Source of the DNA: Liolophura sinensis
Lineage: Eukaryota; Mollusca; Polyplacophora; Chitonida; Chitonidae
DNA length: 64,000 nucleotides
Direction of reading: 5' to 3'
Assembly (NCBI RefSeq): GCF_032854445.1
Contig: NW_027017958.1
Span: 1-64,000 of the forward strand
Position numbers and translations under genes: made by a program. Positions 44,801 through 59,100 of this stretch are shown in pieces (position 1 is the stretch's first letter; each line of letters begins with the position of its first letter). The notes beneath the pieces were generated by a model that saw nothing but the letters and a program-made list of their open reading frames with translations, did not search any database and was not told the origin of the DNA.

Positions 44801-46662
44801 GCTCAGTTACAAGGTGAACATTGTAATCATTATAATAGCGTCAACGGTTACAAGATGAACATTGTAAAAGTTAAAATAGCGTGTTCAGATACAAAATGAA
44901 CATTGAAATCATTATAATAGAATGTTCAGTGGCAAGATAAACATTGTAATCATTATAATAGCATATTCAGTTACAAGATGAACATTATAATAACCTAATA
45001 CCGTGTTCATTTACAAAATGAACATTAAAATTATTAAAATAGCACGTTCAGTGACAAAATGATCATTAAAATTATTATAATAGCATGCTCAGTTACAAGG
45101 TGAACATTGTAATCATTATAATAGCGTCAACGGTTACAAGATGAACATTGTAAAAGTTAAAATAGCATGTTCAGTTACGAAGTGAACATTATAATCATTA
45201 TAATAGCATGCTCAGTTGCAAGATAAACATTGTAATCATTATAATATCATTTTCAGTTACAAGATGAAAATTGTAATCGACATAATAGCATGTTTAGTTG
45301 CATGATGAACATTGTAATCATTGTAATAGCATGTTCAGTTACAAAGTAAACATTGTAATCATTATAATAGCCTTAACGGTTACAAAATCATCATTGTAAT
45401 CAATATAATAGCATGCACAGTTACAAAATGAATATTGCAATCATTATATTAGCATATTTCATAACAAGATGAACATTGTAATCATTATTATAGCATATGT
45501 AGTTACAAGATGAACACTGTAATCATTATAAAAACATCATCAGTTACAAGGTGGACATTGTAATCAGTGTAAAACCATGCTCAGTTGCAAAATGGACATT
45601 GTAATCATTACATTAGCATGTTCAGTTACAAGATGAACATTGTAATCATTATAATATCATGCTCAGTTGCAAGATGAAGATTGTAATCGAGATAATAGCA
45701 TGTTCAGTTACAAGATGAACATTGTAATCATTGTAATAGCATGTTCAGTTACAAAGTGAACATTGTAATTAGTATACAAGCATGCTCAGTTGCAAAATGG
45801 ACATTGTAATCATTACAATAGCATATTCAGTTACAAGATGAACATTGTAATCATTATAATAATGTGCTCCGTTACAAGGTGAACATTGGAATCATTACAA
45901 TAGCGTGCTCAGTTACAAGATGATCATTGTAATCATTAAAAAAACATGCCCAGTTACAAGATGAACATTGTAAAAGGTATAATATCATGTTTAGTTACGA
46001 AGTGAACATTGTAATCATTACAAAAGCATGCTCAGTTGCATGATAAACATTGTAATCATTAAAATATCATTTTCAGTTAAAAGATGAAGATTGTAATCGA
46101 CATAATAGCATGTTCAGTTACAAGATAAACATTGTAATCATTGTAATAGCATGTTCAGTTACAAAGTAAACATTGTAATTATTATATTAGCGTCAACTGT
46201 TACAAAATCATCATTGTAATCAATATAATAGTATGCTCAGTTACAAAATGAATATTGCAATTATTATATTAGCATATTTCATTACAAGATGAACATTGTA
46301 ATCATTATTATAGCATATGTAGTTACAAGATAAACATTGTAATCATTTTAAAAACATCATCAGTTACAAGGTGAACATTGTAATCAGTATAAAAGCATAC
46401 TCAGTTGCAAAATGGACATTGTAATCATTATAATCATATTCACTTACAAGATGAATATTGTAATCATTATAATAACATCATCAGTTACAAAATAAACATT
46501 GTATTCATTATATTAGCACGTTCAATTACAAGATGAACATTGTAATCATTATAAACAGCATGTTCAGTTGCAAGGTGAACATTGTAATCATTATAAAAAC
46601 ATGCTCAGTTACAAGATGAACATTGTAATCATTATAATAGCATGTTCAGTTACAAGGTGGAC
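38805..46662. repeat. 7,858-bp segment of copy 2
   Basis: This is the partner of 20,919-28,776. Private substitutions include T at 38,855 (A at 20,969), G at 41,858, two changes near 44,730 (CATAATGCACATT against CAAAATGAACATT) and ATGTTTAG near 45,990. It holds a SINE-tail monomer at 42,525. Confidence 0.85.
42525..42557 (+). repeat. SINE-tail chimeric monomer 6
   Basis: Second SINE-tail monomer of copy 2, the counterpart of 24,639 exactly 17,886 bp away. Confidence 0.8.
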
Positions 46663-49600
46663 ATTGTAATCAGTATAAAAGCATGCTCAGTTGCAAAATG
46701 GACATTGTAATCATTACATTAGCATATTCACTTAAAAGATGAACATTGTAATTATTATAATAACATCATCAGTTACAAAATGAACATTGTATTCATTATA
46801 TTAGCACGTTAAACTACAAGATGAACATTGTAATCATTATAATATCATGCTCAGTTTCAAGATGAAGATTGTAATCGACATAATAGCATGTTCAGTTACA
46901 AGATGAACATTGTAATCATTGTAATAGCATGTTCAGTTACAAAGTGAACATTGTAATCCTTATAATTGCATGTTCAGTTACAAGATGAACATTGTAATCA
47001 TTATAAAATCATCATCAGTTGCAAGGTGAACATTGTTATCAGTATACAAGCATGCTCAGTTGCAAAATGGACAGTGTAATCATTACAATAGCATATTCAG
47101 TTACATGATGAACATTGTAATCATTATAATAATGTGCTCAGTTACAAGGTGAACATTGTAATCATTACAATAGAGTGCTCAGTTACAAGATGAACATTGT
47201 AATCATTATAAAAACATCATCAGTTACAAGGTGAACATTGTAATCAGTATAAAAGCATGCTCAGTTGCAAAATGGACATTGTAATCATTACATTAGCATA
47301 TTCACTTACAAGATGAATATTGTAATCATTATAATAACATCATCAGTTACAAAATAAACATTGTATTCATTATATTAGCACGTTCAATTACAAGATGAAC
47401 ATTGTAATCATTATAAAAGCATGTTTAGTTGCAAGGTGAACATTGTAATCATTATAAAAACATGCTCAGTTACAAGATTAACATTGAAGTCATTATAATA
47501 GCATGTTCAGTTACAAGGTGGACATTGTAATCAGTATAAAAGCATGCTCAGTTGGAGAATGGACATTATAATTATTACATTAGCATATTCAGTTACAAGA
47601 TGAATATTGTAATCATTATAATAACATCATCAGTTACAAAATGAACATTGTATTCATTATATTAGCACGTTCAATTACAAGATGATCATTGTAATCATTA
47701 TAATATCATGCTCAGTTGCAAGATGAATATTGTAATCGACATAATAGCATGTTCAGTTACAAGATGAACATTGTAATCATTGTAATAGCATGTTCAGTTA
47801 CAAAGTGAACATTGTAATCCTTATAATTGCATGTTCAGTTACCAGATGAACATTGTAATCATTTATAAAAACATCATCAGTTGCAAGGTGAACACTGTAA
47901 TCAGTATACAAGCATGCTCAGTTGCAAAATGGACATTGTAATCATTACAATAGCATATTCAGGTACAAGATGATGTTGTAATCATTATAATAATGTGCTC
48001 AGTTACAAGGTGAACATTGTAATCATTACAATATCGTGCTCAGTTACAATATGAACATTGTAATAATTTAATAGCGTGTTCAGTTACAAAATGAACATTG
48101 AAACCATTATAAGAGAATGTTCAGTGCCAAGATAAACATTGCAATCATTATAATAGCATATTCAGTTACAAGATGAACATTATAATAACCTAATACTGTG
48201 TTCAGTTACAAAATGAACATTAAAATTGTGATAATAGCACGTTCAGTGACAAGGTGAACATTTAAATCATTTTAATAGCATGCTCAGTTACAAGGTGAAC
48301 ATTGTAATCATTATAATAGCGTCAACTGTTACAAAATCATCATTGTAATCAATATAATAGCATGCCTAGTTACAAAATGAATATTGCAATTATTATATTA
48401 GCATATTTCATTACAAGATGAACATTGTAATCATTATTATAGCATATGTAGTTATAAGATGAGCATTGTAATCAGTATAAAAGCATGTTCTGTTGCAAAA
48501 TGAACATTGTAATCATTATTTTAGCATGTTCAGTTACAAGATGAACATTGTAATCATAATAACAGCATGGTCAGTTACAAGATGAACACTGTAATCATTG
48601 TAATAGCATGCTCAGTTACAAGATGAACATTGTAATCAGTATTATAGCATATTCGGTTACAGGATGAACATTGCAATAACCTAATACCGTGTTCAGTTAC
48701 AAAATGAACATTAAAACTATTATAATATCACTTTCAGTGACATGGTGAACATTGTAATCATTATAATAGCATGTTCAGTTACGAGGTGATTATTGTAATT
48801 ACTAGAATAGCACGTTCAGTTACAAGACACCCTTTGTAATTATTATAATAGCATCTTCAGTTACAAGATAAACATTGTAATCATTATATTAGCACGATTA
48901 GTTGAAACGTGAGGATTGTAATTGATATAATAGCATGTTCAGTTACAAGATAAATATTTTAGTTATTGTAATGGCATGTTCATTTACAAGGTGAACATTG
49001 TAATCATTATAATAACATGTTTACTTACAAGATGATCATTGTAATCATCACATTAGGACGTTCAGTTACAAGATGAACATTGTAATTATTATAAAAGCAT
49101 GTTCACTTACTAAATGAACATTGTAATTATTATAATATCATGCTTAGTTACAAGATGAACATTGTTATCAGTATAATAGCATGTTCAGTAACAACATAAA
49201 CATTGTAATCATTATAATAGCATGCTCAATTACAAGATGAACATTGTAATCAGTATAATAGCATGCTCAGTTACAAAATTAACAATGTAATCATTATACT
49301 AGTATGCTCAGTTACAAGATGAACATTGTAATCATTATAATAACATGTTCAGTTACCAGAGAGAACGACGTTAAGACCCAAGCACTCACTCAGTTACCAG
49401 ATGAACATTGTAATCATTATATTAGGATGTTCAGTTACAAGATGAACATTGTAATCAATATAATAGCATATTCAGTTACAAAGTGAACATTGTAATCGAC
49501 ATAATAGCATGTTTAGTTACAAAATGAACATTGTAATCATTATACTAGTATGCCCAGTTACAAGATGAACATTGTTATCAGTATAATGGCATGTTCAGTT
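46663..49600. repeat. 17,886-bp higher-order unit, truncated copy 3
   Basis: It begins with the anchor at 46,663 and follows 28,777 onward nearly base for base. Differences are one extra T in ATCATTTATAAAA near 47,862, AACACTG near 47,893 and CACATT near 49,050. It keeps the monomer at 49,487-49,527 that copy 2 lacks at 31,600. At about 49,600, in the middle of a CAGTT box (CAGTTAAAAGG instead of CAGTTACAACA), the order changes abruptly and the unit is not completed. Confidence 0.85.
49361..49393 (+). repeat. SINE-tail chimeric monomer 7
   Basis: Only SINE-tail monomer of truncated copy 3. It lies 17,887 bp after 31,474, and the extra base is accounted for by the inserted T near 47,862. Confidence 0.8.
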
Positions 49601-52600
49601 AAAAGGTGAACATTGTAATCATTATAAAAACATGCTCAGTTACAAGATGAACATTGTAATCATTATAATAGCATGTTCAGTTACAAGGTGGACATTGTAA
49701 TCATTATAAAAGCATGCTCAGTTGCAAAATGGACATTGTAATCATTACATCAGCATATTCAGTTACAAGATGAATATTGTAATCATTAAAATGACATCAT
49801 CAGTTACAAAATGAACATTGTATTCATTATATTAGCACGTTCAATTACAAGATGAACATTGTAATCATTATAATAATGTGCTCAGTTACAAGGTGAACAT
49901 TGTAATCATTACAATAGCGTGCTCAGTTACAAGATGAACATTCTAATCATTATAAAAACATGCCCAGTTACAAAATGAACATTGTAATAGTTATAATGGC
50001 ATGTTCAGTTACGAAGTGAACATTGTAATCATTGTAATAGCATGTTCAGTTACAAAGTGAACATTGTAATCCTTATAATTGCATGTTCAGTTACAAGATG
50101 AACATTGTAATCATTATAAAAACATCATCAGTTGCAAGGTGAACATTGTAATCAGTATACAAGCATGCTCAGTTGCAAAATGGACATTGTAATCATTACA
50201 ATAGCATATTTAGTTACAAGATGAACATTGTAATCATTATAATAATGTGCTCAGTTACAAGGTGAACATTGTAATCATTACAATAGCCTGCTCAGTTACA
50301 AGGTGAACATTGTAATCATTATAAAAACATGCCCAGTTACAAGATGAACATTGTAATAGTTAAATTAGCATGTTCAGTTACGAAGTGAACATTGTAATCA
50401 TTATAATAGCATGCTCAGTTGCAAGATAAACATTGTTATCCTTATAATATCATTTTCAGTTACAAGATGAAGATTGTAATCGACATAATAGCATGTTCAG
50501 TTACAAAGTAAACATTGTAATCATTATAATAGCGTCAACGGTTACAAAATCATCATTGTAATCAATATAATAGCATGCTCAGTTACAAAATCAATATTGC
50601 AATCATTATATTAGCATATTTTATTACAAGAGGAACAATGTAATCATTATTATAGCATATGTAGTTACAAGATGAACATTGTAATCATTATAAAAACATC
50701 ATCAGTTACAAAGTGAACATTGTAATCAGTATAAAAGCATGCTCAGTTGCAAAATAGACATTGTAATCATTACATTAGAATATTCAGTTACAAGATCAAT
50801 ATTGTAATCATTATAATAACATCATCAGTTACAAAATGAACATTGTATTCATTATATTAGCACGTTCAATTACAAGATGAACATTGTAATCTTTATAATA
50901 ACATCATCAGTTACAAAATGAACATTGTATTCATTATATTAGCACGTTCAATTACAAGATGAACATTGTAATCATTATAATATCATGCTCAGTTGCAAGA
51001 TGAAGATTGTAATCGACATAATAGCATGTTTAGTTACAAGATGAACATTGTAATCATTGTAATAGCATGTCCAGTTACAAAGTGAACATTATAAGCCTTA
51101 TAATTACATGTTCAGTTACAAGATGAACATTGTAATCATTATAAAAACATCATCAGTTGCAAGGTGAACATTGTAATCATTATAAAAACATGCTCAGTTA
51201 CTAGATGAACATTGAAATCATTATAATAGCACGTTCAGTTACAAGGTGGACATTGTAATCAGTATAAAAGCATGCTCAGTTGCAAAATGGACATTATAAT
51301 CATTACATTAGCATATTCAGTTACAAGATGAATATTTTAATCATTATAAAAACATCATCAGTTACAAAATGAACATTGTATTCATTATATTAGCACGTTC
51401 AATTACAAGATGATCATTGTAATCATTATAATATCATGCTCAGTTGCAAGATGAACATTGTAATCGACATAATAGCATGTTCAGTTACAAGATGAACATT
51501 GTAATCATTGTAATAGCATGTTCAGTTACAAAATGAACATTGTAATCCTTATAATTGCATGTTCAATTACAAGATGAACATTGTAATCATTATAAAAACA
51601 TCATCAGTTGCAAGGTGAACATTGTAATCAGTATACAAGCATGCTCAGTTGCAAAATGGACATTGTAATCATTACAATAGCATATTTAGTTACAAGATGA
51701 ACATTGTAATCATTATAATAATGTGCTCAGTTACAAGGTGAACATTGTAATCATTACAATAGCGTGCTCAGTTACAAGATGAACATTATAATCATTATAA
51801 TAGAATGTTCAGTGACAAGATAAACATTGCAATCATTATAATAGCATATTCAGTTACAAGATGAACATTATAATAACATAATACCGTGTTCAGTTACAAA
51901 ATGAACATTAAAATTATTATAATAGCACGTTCAGTGACAAGGTCAACATTTAAATCATTATATTAGCATGCTCAGTTACAAGGTGAACATTGTAATCATT
52001 ATAATAGCGTCAACGGTTACAAAATCATTATTGTAATTAATATAATATCATGCTCAGTTACAAAATGAATATTGCAATTATTATATTAGCATATTTCATT
52101 ACAAGATGAACATTGTAATCATTATTATAGCATATGTAGTTACAAGATGAACATTGTAATCAGTAAAAAAGCATGTTCAGTTGCAAAATGAATATTGTAA
52201 TCATTATATTAGCCTGTTCAGTTACAAGATAAACATTGTAATCATAACAACAGCATGGTCAGTTACAAGATGAACATTGTAATCATTGTAATAGCATGCT
52301 CAGTTACAAGATGAACATTGTAATCATTATAATAGCATATTCGGTTACAGGATGAATATTGCAATAACCTAATACCGTGTTCAGTTACAAAATAAACATT
52401 AAAACTATTATAATATCACTTTCAGTGACATGGTGAACATTGTAATCATTATAATAGCATGTTCAGTTACAAGGTGATTTTTGTAATTACTATAATAGCA
52501 TGTTCAGTTACAAGGTGAACATTGTAATCATTATAAAAACATGCTCAGTTACAAGATGAACATTGTAATCATTATATTAGCATGTTCAGTTACAAGGTGG

Positions 52601-53737
52601 ACATTGTAATCAGTATAAAAGCATGCTCAGTTGCAAAATGGACATTGTAATCATTACATTAGCATATTCAGTTACAAGATGAATTCTGTAATAATTATAA
52701 TAACATCATCAGTTACAAAATAAACCTTGTATACATTATATTAGCACGTTCAATTACAAAGTAAACATTGTAATCATTATAAGAGCGTCAACGGTTACAA
52801 ATTCATCATTGTAATCAATATAATGGCATGCTCAGTTACAAAATAAATATTTCAATCATTATATTACCATATTTCATTACAAGATGAACATTGTAATCAT
52901 TATTATAGCATATGTAGTTACAAGATGAACATTGTAATCATTATAAAACATCATCAGTTTCAAGGTGAACATTGTAATCAGTATAAAAGCATACTCATTT
53001 GCAAAATGGACATTGTAATCATTACATTAGCATATTCACTTACAAGATGAACATTGTAATCATTATAATAACATCATCAGTTACAAAATGTACATTGTAT
53101 TCATTACATTAGCACGTTCAATTAGAAGAGGAACATTGTAATCATTATAAAAGCATGTTCAGTTACAAGGTGGACATTGTAATCAGTATAAAAGCATGCT
53201 CAGTTGCAAAATGGACTTTGTAATCATTACATTAGCATATTCAGTTACAAGATGAATATTGTAATCATTATAATAACATCATCAGTTACAAAATGAACAT
53301 TGTATTCATTATATTAGCACGTTCAATTACAAGATGAACATTGTAGTCATTATAATATCATGCTCAGTTGCAAGATGAAGATTGTCATCGACATAATAGC
53401 ATGTTCAGTTACAAGATGAACATTGTAATCATTGTAATAGCATGTTCAGTTACAAAGTGAACATTGTAATCCTTATAATTGCATGTTCAGTTACAAGATG
53501 AACATTGTAATCATTATAAAAACATCATCAGTTGCAAGGTGAACATTGTAATCAGTATACAAGCATGCTCAGTTGCAAAATGGACATTGTAATTATTACA
53601 ATAGCATATTCAGTTGCAAGATGAACATTGTAATCATTATAAAAATGGGCTCAGTTACAAGGTGAACATTGTAATCATTACAATAGCGTGTTCAGTTACA
53701 AGGTGAACATTGTAATCATTATAATAGCATGTTCAGT
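49601..53737. repeat. Diverged satellite segment outside the 17.9-kb order
   Basis: Monomers continue in register, but the order of variants does not follow any 17.9-kb copy for long. The segment has private substitutions (TCAATATTGC near 50,590, GAATTCTGTAATAATT near 52,681, TGTACATTG near 53,089). A stretch around 50,331 (GCCCAGTTAC, then AATAGTTAAATTAGC, then the TCGACATAATAG box) is repeated in the array on the far side of the island at 63,846, which links the two arrays. No gene or transposon was seen. Confidence 0.75.
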
Positions 53738-56700
53738 TACTAGATTACCATTGTAATAATTTAATAGCGTGTTCAGTTACAAAATGAACATTGAAATCAT
53801 TATAATAGAATGTTCATTGGCAAGATGAACATTGTAATCATTATAATAGCATATTCAGTTACAAGATGAACATTATAATAACCTAATACCGTGTTCATTT
53901 ACAAAATGAACATTAAAATTATTAAAATAGCACGTTCAGTGACAAAATGATCATTAAAATTATTATAATAGCATGCTCAGTTACAAGGTGAACATTGTAA
54001 TCATTATAATAGCGTCAACGGTTACAAGATGAACATTGTAAAAGTTAAAATAGCGTGTTCAGATACAAAATGAACATTGAAATCATTATAATAGAATGTT
54101 CAGTGGCAAGATAAACATTGTAATCATTATAATAGCATATTCAGTTACAAGATGAACATTATAATAACCTAATACCGTGTTCATTTACAAAATGAACATT
54201 AAAATTATTAAAATAGCACGTTCAGTGACAAAATGATCATTAAAATTATTATAATAGCATGCTCAGTTACAAGATAAACATTGTAATCATTATAATATCA
54301 TTTTCAGTTACAAGATGAAAATTGTAATCGACATAATAGCATGTTTAGTTGCATGATGAACATTGTAATCATTGTAATAGCATGTTTAGTTACAAAGTAA
54401 ACATTGTAATCATTATAATAGCCTTAACGGTTACAAAATCATCATTGTAATCAATATAATAGCATGCTCAGTTACAAAATGAATATTGCAATCATTATAT
54501 TAGCATATTTCATTACAAGATGAACATTGTAATCATTATTATAGCATATGTAGTTACAAGATGAACACTGTAATCATTACAAAAACATCATCAGTTACAA
54601 GGTGGACATTGTAATCAGTGTAAAAGCATGCTCAGTTGCAAAATGGACATTGTAATCATTACATTAGCATGTTCAGTTACAAGATGAACATTGTAATCAT
54701 TATAATATCATGCTCAGTTGCAAGATGAAGATTGTAATCGAGATAATAGCATGTTCAGTTACAAGATGAACATTGTAATCATTGTAATAGCATGTTCAGT
54801 TACAAAGTGAACATTGTAATTAGTATACAAGCATGCTCAGTTGCAAAATGGACATTGTAATCATTACAATAGCATATTCAGTTACAAGATGAACATTGTA
54901 ATCATTATAATAATGTGCTCCGTTACAAGGTGAACATTGGAATCATTACAATAGCGTGCTCAGTTACAAGATGATCATTGTAATCATTAAAAAAACATGC
55001 CCAGTTACAAGATGAACATTGTAAAAAGTATAATATCATGTTCAGTTACGAAGTGAACATTGTAATCATTATAAAAGCATGCTCAGTTGCATGATAAACA
55101 TTGTAATCATTAAAATATCATTTTCAGTTAAAAGATGAAGATTGTAATCGACATAATAGCATGTTCAGTTACAAGATAAACATTGTAATCATTGTAATAG
55201 CATGTTCAGTTACAAAGTAAACATTGTAATTATTATATTAGCGTCAACTGTTACAAAATCATCATTGTAATCAATATAATAGTATGCTCAGTTACAAAAT
55301 GAATATTGCAATTATTCTATTAGCATATTTCATTACAAGATGAACATTGTAATCATTATTATAGCATATGTAGTTACAAGATAAACATTGTAATCATTTT
55401 AAAAACATCATCAGTTACAAGGTGAACATTGTAATCAGTATAAAAGCATACTCAGTTGCAAAATGGACATTGTAATCATTATAATCATATTCACTTACAA
55501 GATGAATATTGTAATCATTATAATAACATCATCAGTTACAAAATAAACATTGTATTCATTATATTAGCACGTTCAATTACAAGATGAACATTGTAATCAT
55601 TATAAACAGCATGTTCAGTTGCAAGGTGAACATTGTAATCATTATAAAAACATGCTCAGTTACAAGATGAACATTGTAATCATTATAATAGCATGTTCAG
55701 TTACAAGGTGGACATTGTAATCAGTATAAAAGCATGCTCAGTTGCAAAATGGACATTGTAATCATTACATTAGCTTATTCACTTACAAGATGAACATTGT
55801 AATTATTATAATAACATCATCAGTTACAAAATGAACAATGTATTCATTATATTAGCACGTTAAACTACAAGATGAACATTGTAATCATTATAATATCATG
55901 CTCAGTTTCAAGACGAAGATTGTAATCGACATAATAGCATGTTCAGTTACAAGATGAACATTGTAATCATTGTAATAGCATGTTCAGTTACAAAGTGAAC
56001 ATTGTAATCCTTATAATTGCATGTTCAGTTACAAGATGAACATTGTAATCATTATAAAAACATCATCAGTTGCAAGGTGAACATTGTTATCAGTATACAA
56101 GCATGCTCAGTTGCAAAATGGACAGTGTAATCATTACAATAGCATATTCAGTTACATGATGAACATTGTAATCATTATAATAATGTGCTCAGTTACAAGG
56201 TGAACATTGTAATCATTACAATAGCGTGCTCAGTTACAAGATGAACATTGTAATCATTATAAAAACATCATCAGTTACAAGGTGAACATTGTAATCAGTA
56301 TAAAAGCATGCTCAGTTGCAAAATGGACATTGTAATCATTACATTAGCATATTCACTTACAAGATGAATATTGTAATCATTATAATAACATCATCAGTTA
56401 CAAAATAAACATTGTATTCATTATATTAGCACGTTCAATTACAAGATGAACATTGTAATCATTATAAAAGCATGTTTAGTTGCAAGGTGAACATTGTAAT
56501 CATTATAAAAACATGCTCAGTTACAAGATTAACATTGAAGTCATTATAATAGCATGTTCAGTTACAAGGTGGACATTGTAATCAGTATAAAAGCATGCTC
56601 AGTTGGAGAATGGACATTATAATTATTACATTAGCATATTCAGTTACAAGATGACTATTGTAATCATTATAATAACATCATCAGTTACAAAATGAACTTT

Positions 56701-57700
56701 GTATTCATTATATTAGCACGTTCAATTACAAGATGATCATTGTAATCATTATAATATCATGCTCAGTATCAAGATGAATATTGTAATCGACATAATAGCA
56801 TGTTCAGTTACAAGATGAACATTGTAATCATTGTAATAGCATGTTCAGTTACAAAGTGAACATTGTAATCCTTATAATTGCATGTTCAGTTACCAGATGA
56901 ACATTGTAATCATTTTAAAAACATCATCAGTTGCAAGGTGAACATTGTAATCAGTATACAAGCATGCTCAGTTGCAAAATGGACATTGTAATTATTACAA
57001 TAGCATATTCAGGTACAAGATGATGTTGTAATCATTATAATAATGTGCTCAGTTACAAGGTGAACATTGTAATCATTACAATAGCGTGCTCAGTTACAAT
57101 ATGAACATTGTAATCATTATAATAGCATGTTCAGTTACAGGATGAACATTGTAATAATTTAATAGCGTGTTCAGTTACAAAATGAACATTGAAACCATTA
57201 TAAGAGAATGTTCAGTGCCAAGATAAACATTGCAATCATTATAATAGCATATTCAGTTACAAGATGAACATTATAATAACCTAATACTGTGTTCAGTTAC
57301 AAAATGAACATTAAAATTGTTATAATAGCACGTTCAGTGACAAGGTGAACATTTAAATCATTATAATAGCATGCTCAGTTACAAGGTGAACATTGTAATC
57401 ATTATAATAGCGTCAACTGTTACAAAATCATCATTGTAATCAATATAATAGCATGCCTAGTTACAAAATGAATACTGCAATTATTATATTAGCATATTTC
57501 ATTACAAGATGAACATTGTAATCATTATTATAGCATATGTAGTTATAAGATGAGCATTGTAATCAGTATAAAAGCATGTTCTGTTGCAAAATGAACATTG
57601 TAATCATTATTTTAGCATGTTCAGTTACAAGATGAACATTGTAATCATAATAACAGCATGGTCAGTTACAAGATGAACACTGTAATCATTGTAATAGCAT
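53738..57700. repeat. Return of higher-order order, with three-monomer deletion
   Basis: The ACTAGATTACC marker at 53,738 is followed by the anchor at 55,714, a gap of 1,976 bp. In the six other copies of this interval the gap is 2,099 bp. The missing 123 bp are three complete monomers near 54,266, absent without disturbing register. After 55,714 the order follows 7,779 and 28,777 onward until about 57,700. Confidence 0.8.
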
Positions 57701-58001
57701 GCTCAGTTACAAGATGAACATTGTAATCATTATAATAGCATGTTCAGTTACAAAATGAACATTGTAATTATTATAATATCATGCTTAGTTACAAGATGAA
57801 CATTGTTATCAGTATAATAGCATGTTCAGTTACAACATAAACATTGTAATCATTATAATAGCATGCTCAATTACAAGATGAACATTGTAATCAGTATAAT
57901 AGCATGCTCAGTTACAAATTTAACAATGTAATCATTATACTAGTATGCTCAGTTACAAGATGAACATTGTAATCATTATAATAACATGTTCAGTTACCAG
58001 A

Positions 58002-58034
58002 GAGAACGACGTTAAAACCCAAGCACTCACTCAG
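58002..58034 (+). repeat. SINE-tail chimeric monomer 8 (SINE-like subtype)
   Basis: This copy reads GTTAAAACCC, one step closer to the SINE (GTTAAACCCC) than the GTTAAGACCC of the copies at 1-49 kb, matching about 31 of 33 positions. It lies only about 3.6 kb from the intact SINE. Confidence 0.8.
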
Positions 58035-59100
58035 TTACCAGATGAACATTGTAATCATTTTATTAGGACGTTCAGTTACAAGATGAACATTGTAATCAAT
58101 ATAATAGCATATTCAGTTACAAAATGAACATTGTAATCATTATACTAGTATGCCCAGTTACAAGATGAACATTGTTATCAGTATAATAGCATGTTCAGTT
58201 ACTACATGAACATTGTAATCATTATAATAGCATGTTCAGTTACAAGATGAACATTGTAATCAGTATAATAGCATGCTCAGTTACAAAATTAATATTGTAA
58301 TCATTATACTAGTATGCCCAGTTACAAGATGAACATTGTAATCAGTATAATAGCGTGCTCAGTTACAAGATGAACATTGTAATAATTTAATAGCGTGTTC
58401 AGTTACAAAATGAACATTGAAATCATTATAATAGAATGTTCAGTGCCAAGATGAACATTGCAATAATTATAATAGCATATTCAGTTACAAGATGAACATT
58501 ATAATAACCTAATACCGTGTTCAGTTACAAAATGAACATTAAAATTATTATAATAGCACGTTCAGTGACAAGGTGAACATTTAAATCATTATATTAGCAT
58601 GCTCAGTTACAAGGTGAACATTGTAATCATTATAATAGCGTCAACGGTTACAAAATCATTATTGTAATCACTATAATATCATGCTCAGTTACAAAATGAA
58701 TATTGCAATCATTATATTAGCATATTTCATTACAAGATGAACATTGTAATCGTTATTATAGCATATGTAGTTACAAGATGAACATTGTAATCAGTAAAAA
58801 GCATGTTCAGTTGCAAAATGAACATTGTAATCATTATATTAGCCTGTTCAGTTACAAGATAAACATTGTAATCATAATAACAGCATGGTCAGTTACAAGA
58901 TGAACATTGTAATCATTGTAATAGCATGCTCAGTTACAAGATGAACATTGTAATCATTATAATAGCATATTCGGTTACAGGATGAACATTGCAATAACCT
59001 AATACCGTGTTCAGTTACAAAATGAACATTAAAACTATTATAATATCACTTTCAGTGACATGGTGAACATTGTAATCATTATAATAGCATGTTCAGTTAC

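Larger units (their letters stand above)
28777..46662. repeat. 17,886-bp higher-order unit, copy 2
   Basis: The anchor order is 28,777, 35,571 and 38,805, closing at 46,663. It carries SINE-tail monomers at 31,474 and 42,525 and ACTAGATTACC markers at 33,472 and 44,564, all displaced from copy 1 by 17,886 bp or by that value less one monomer. From 35,571 on it is almost base-identical to copy 1. Such similarity over more than 10 kb means recent duplication, ongoing homogenisation, or an assembly repeat artefact. Confidence 0.9.
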
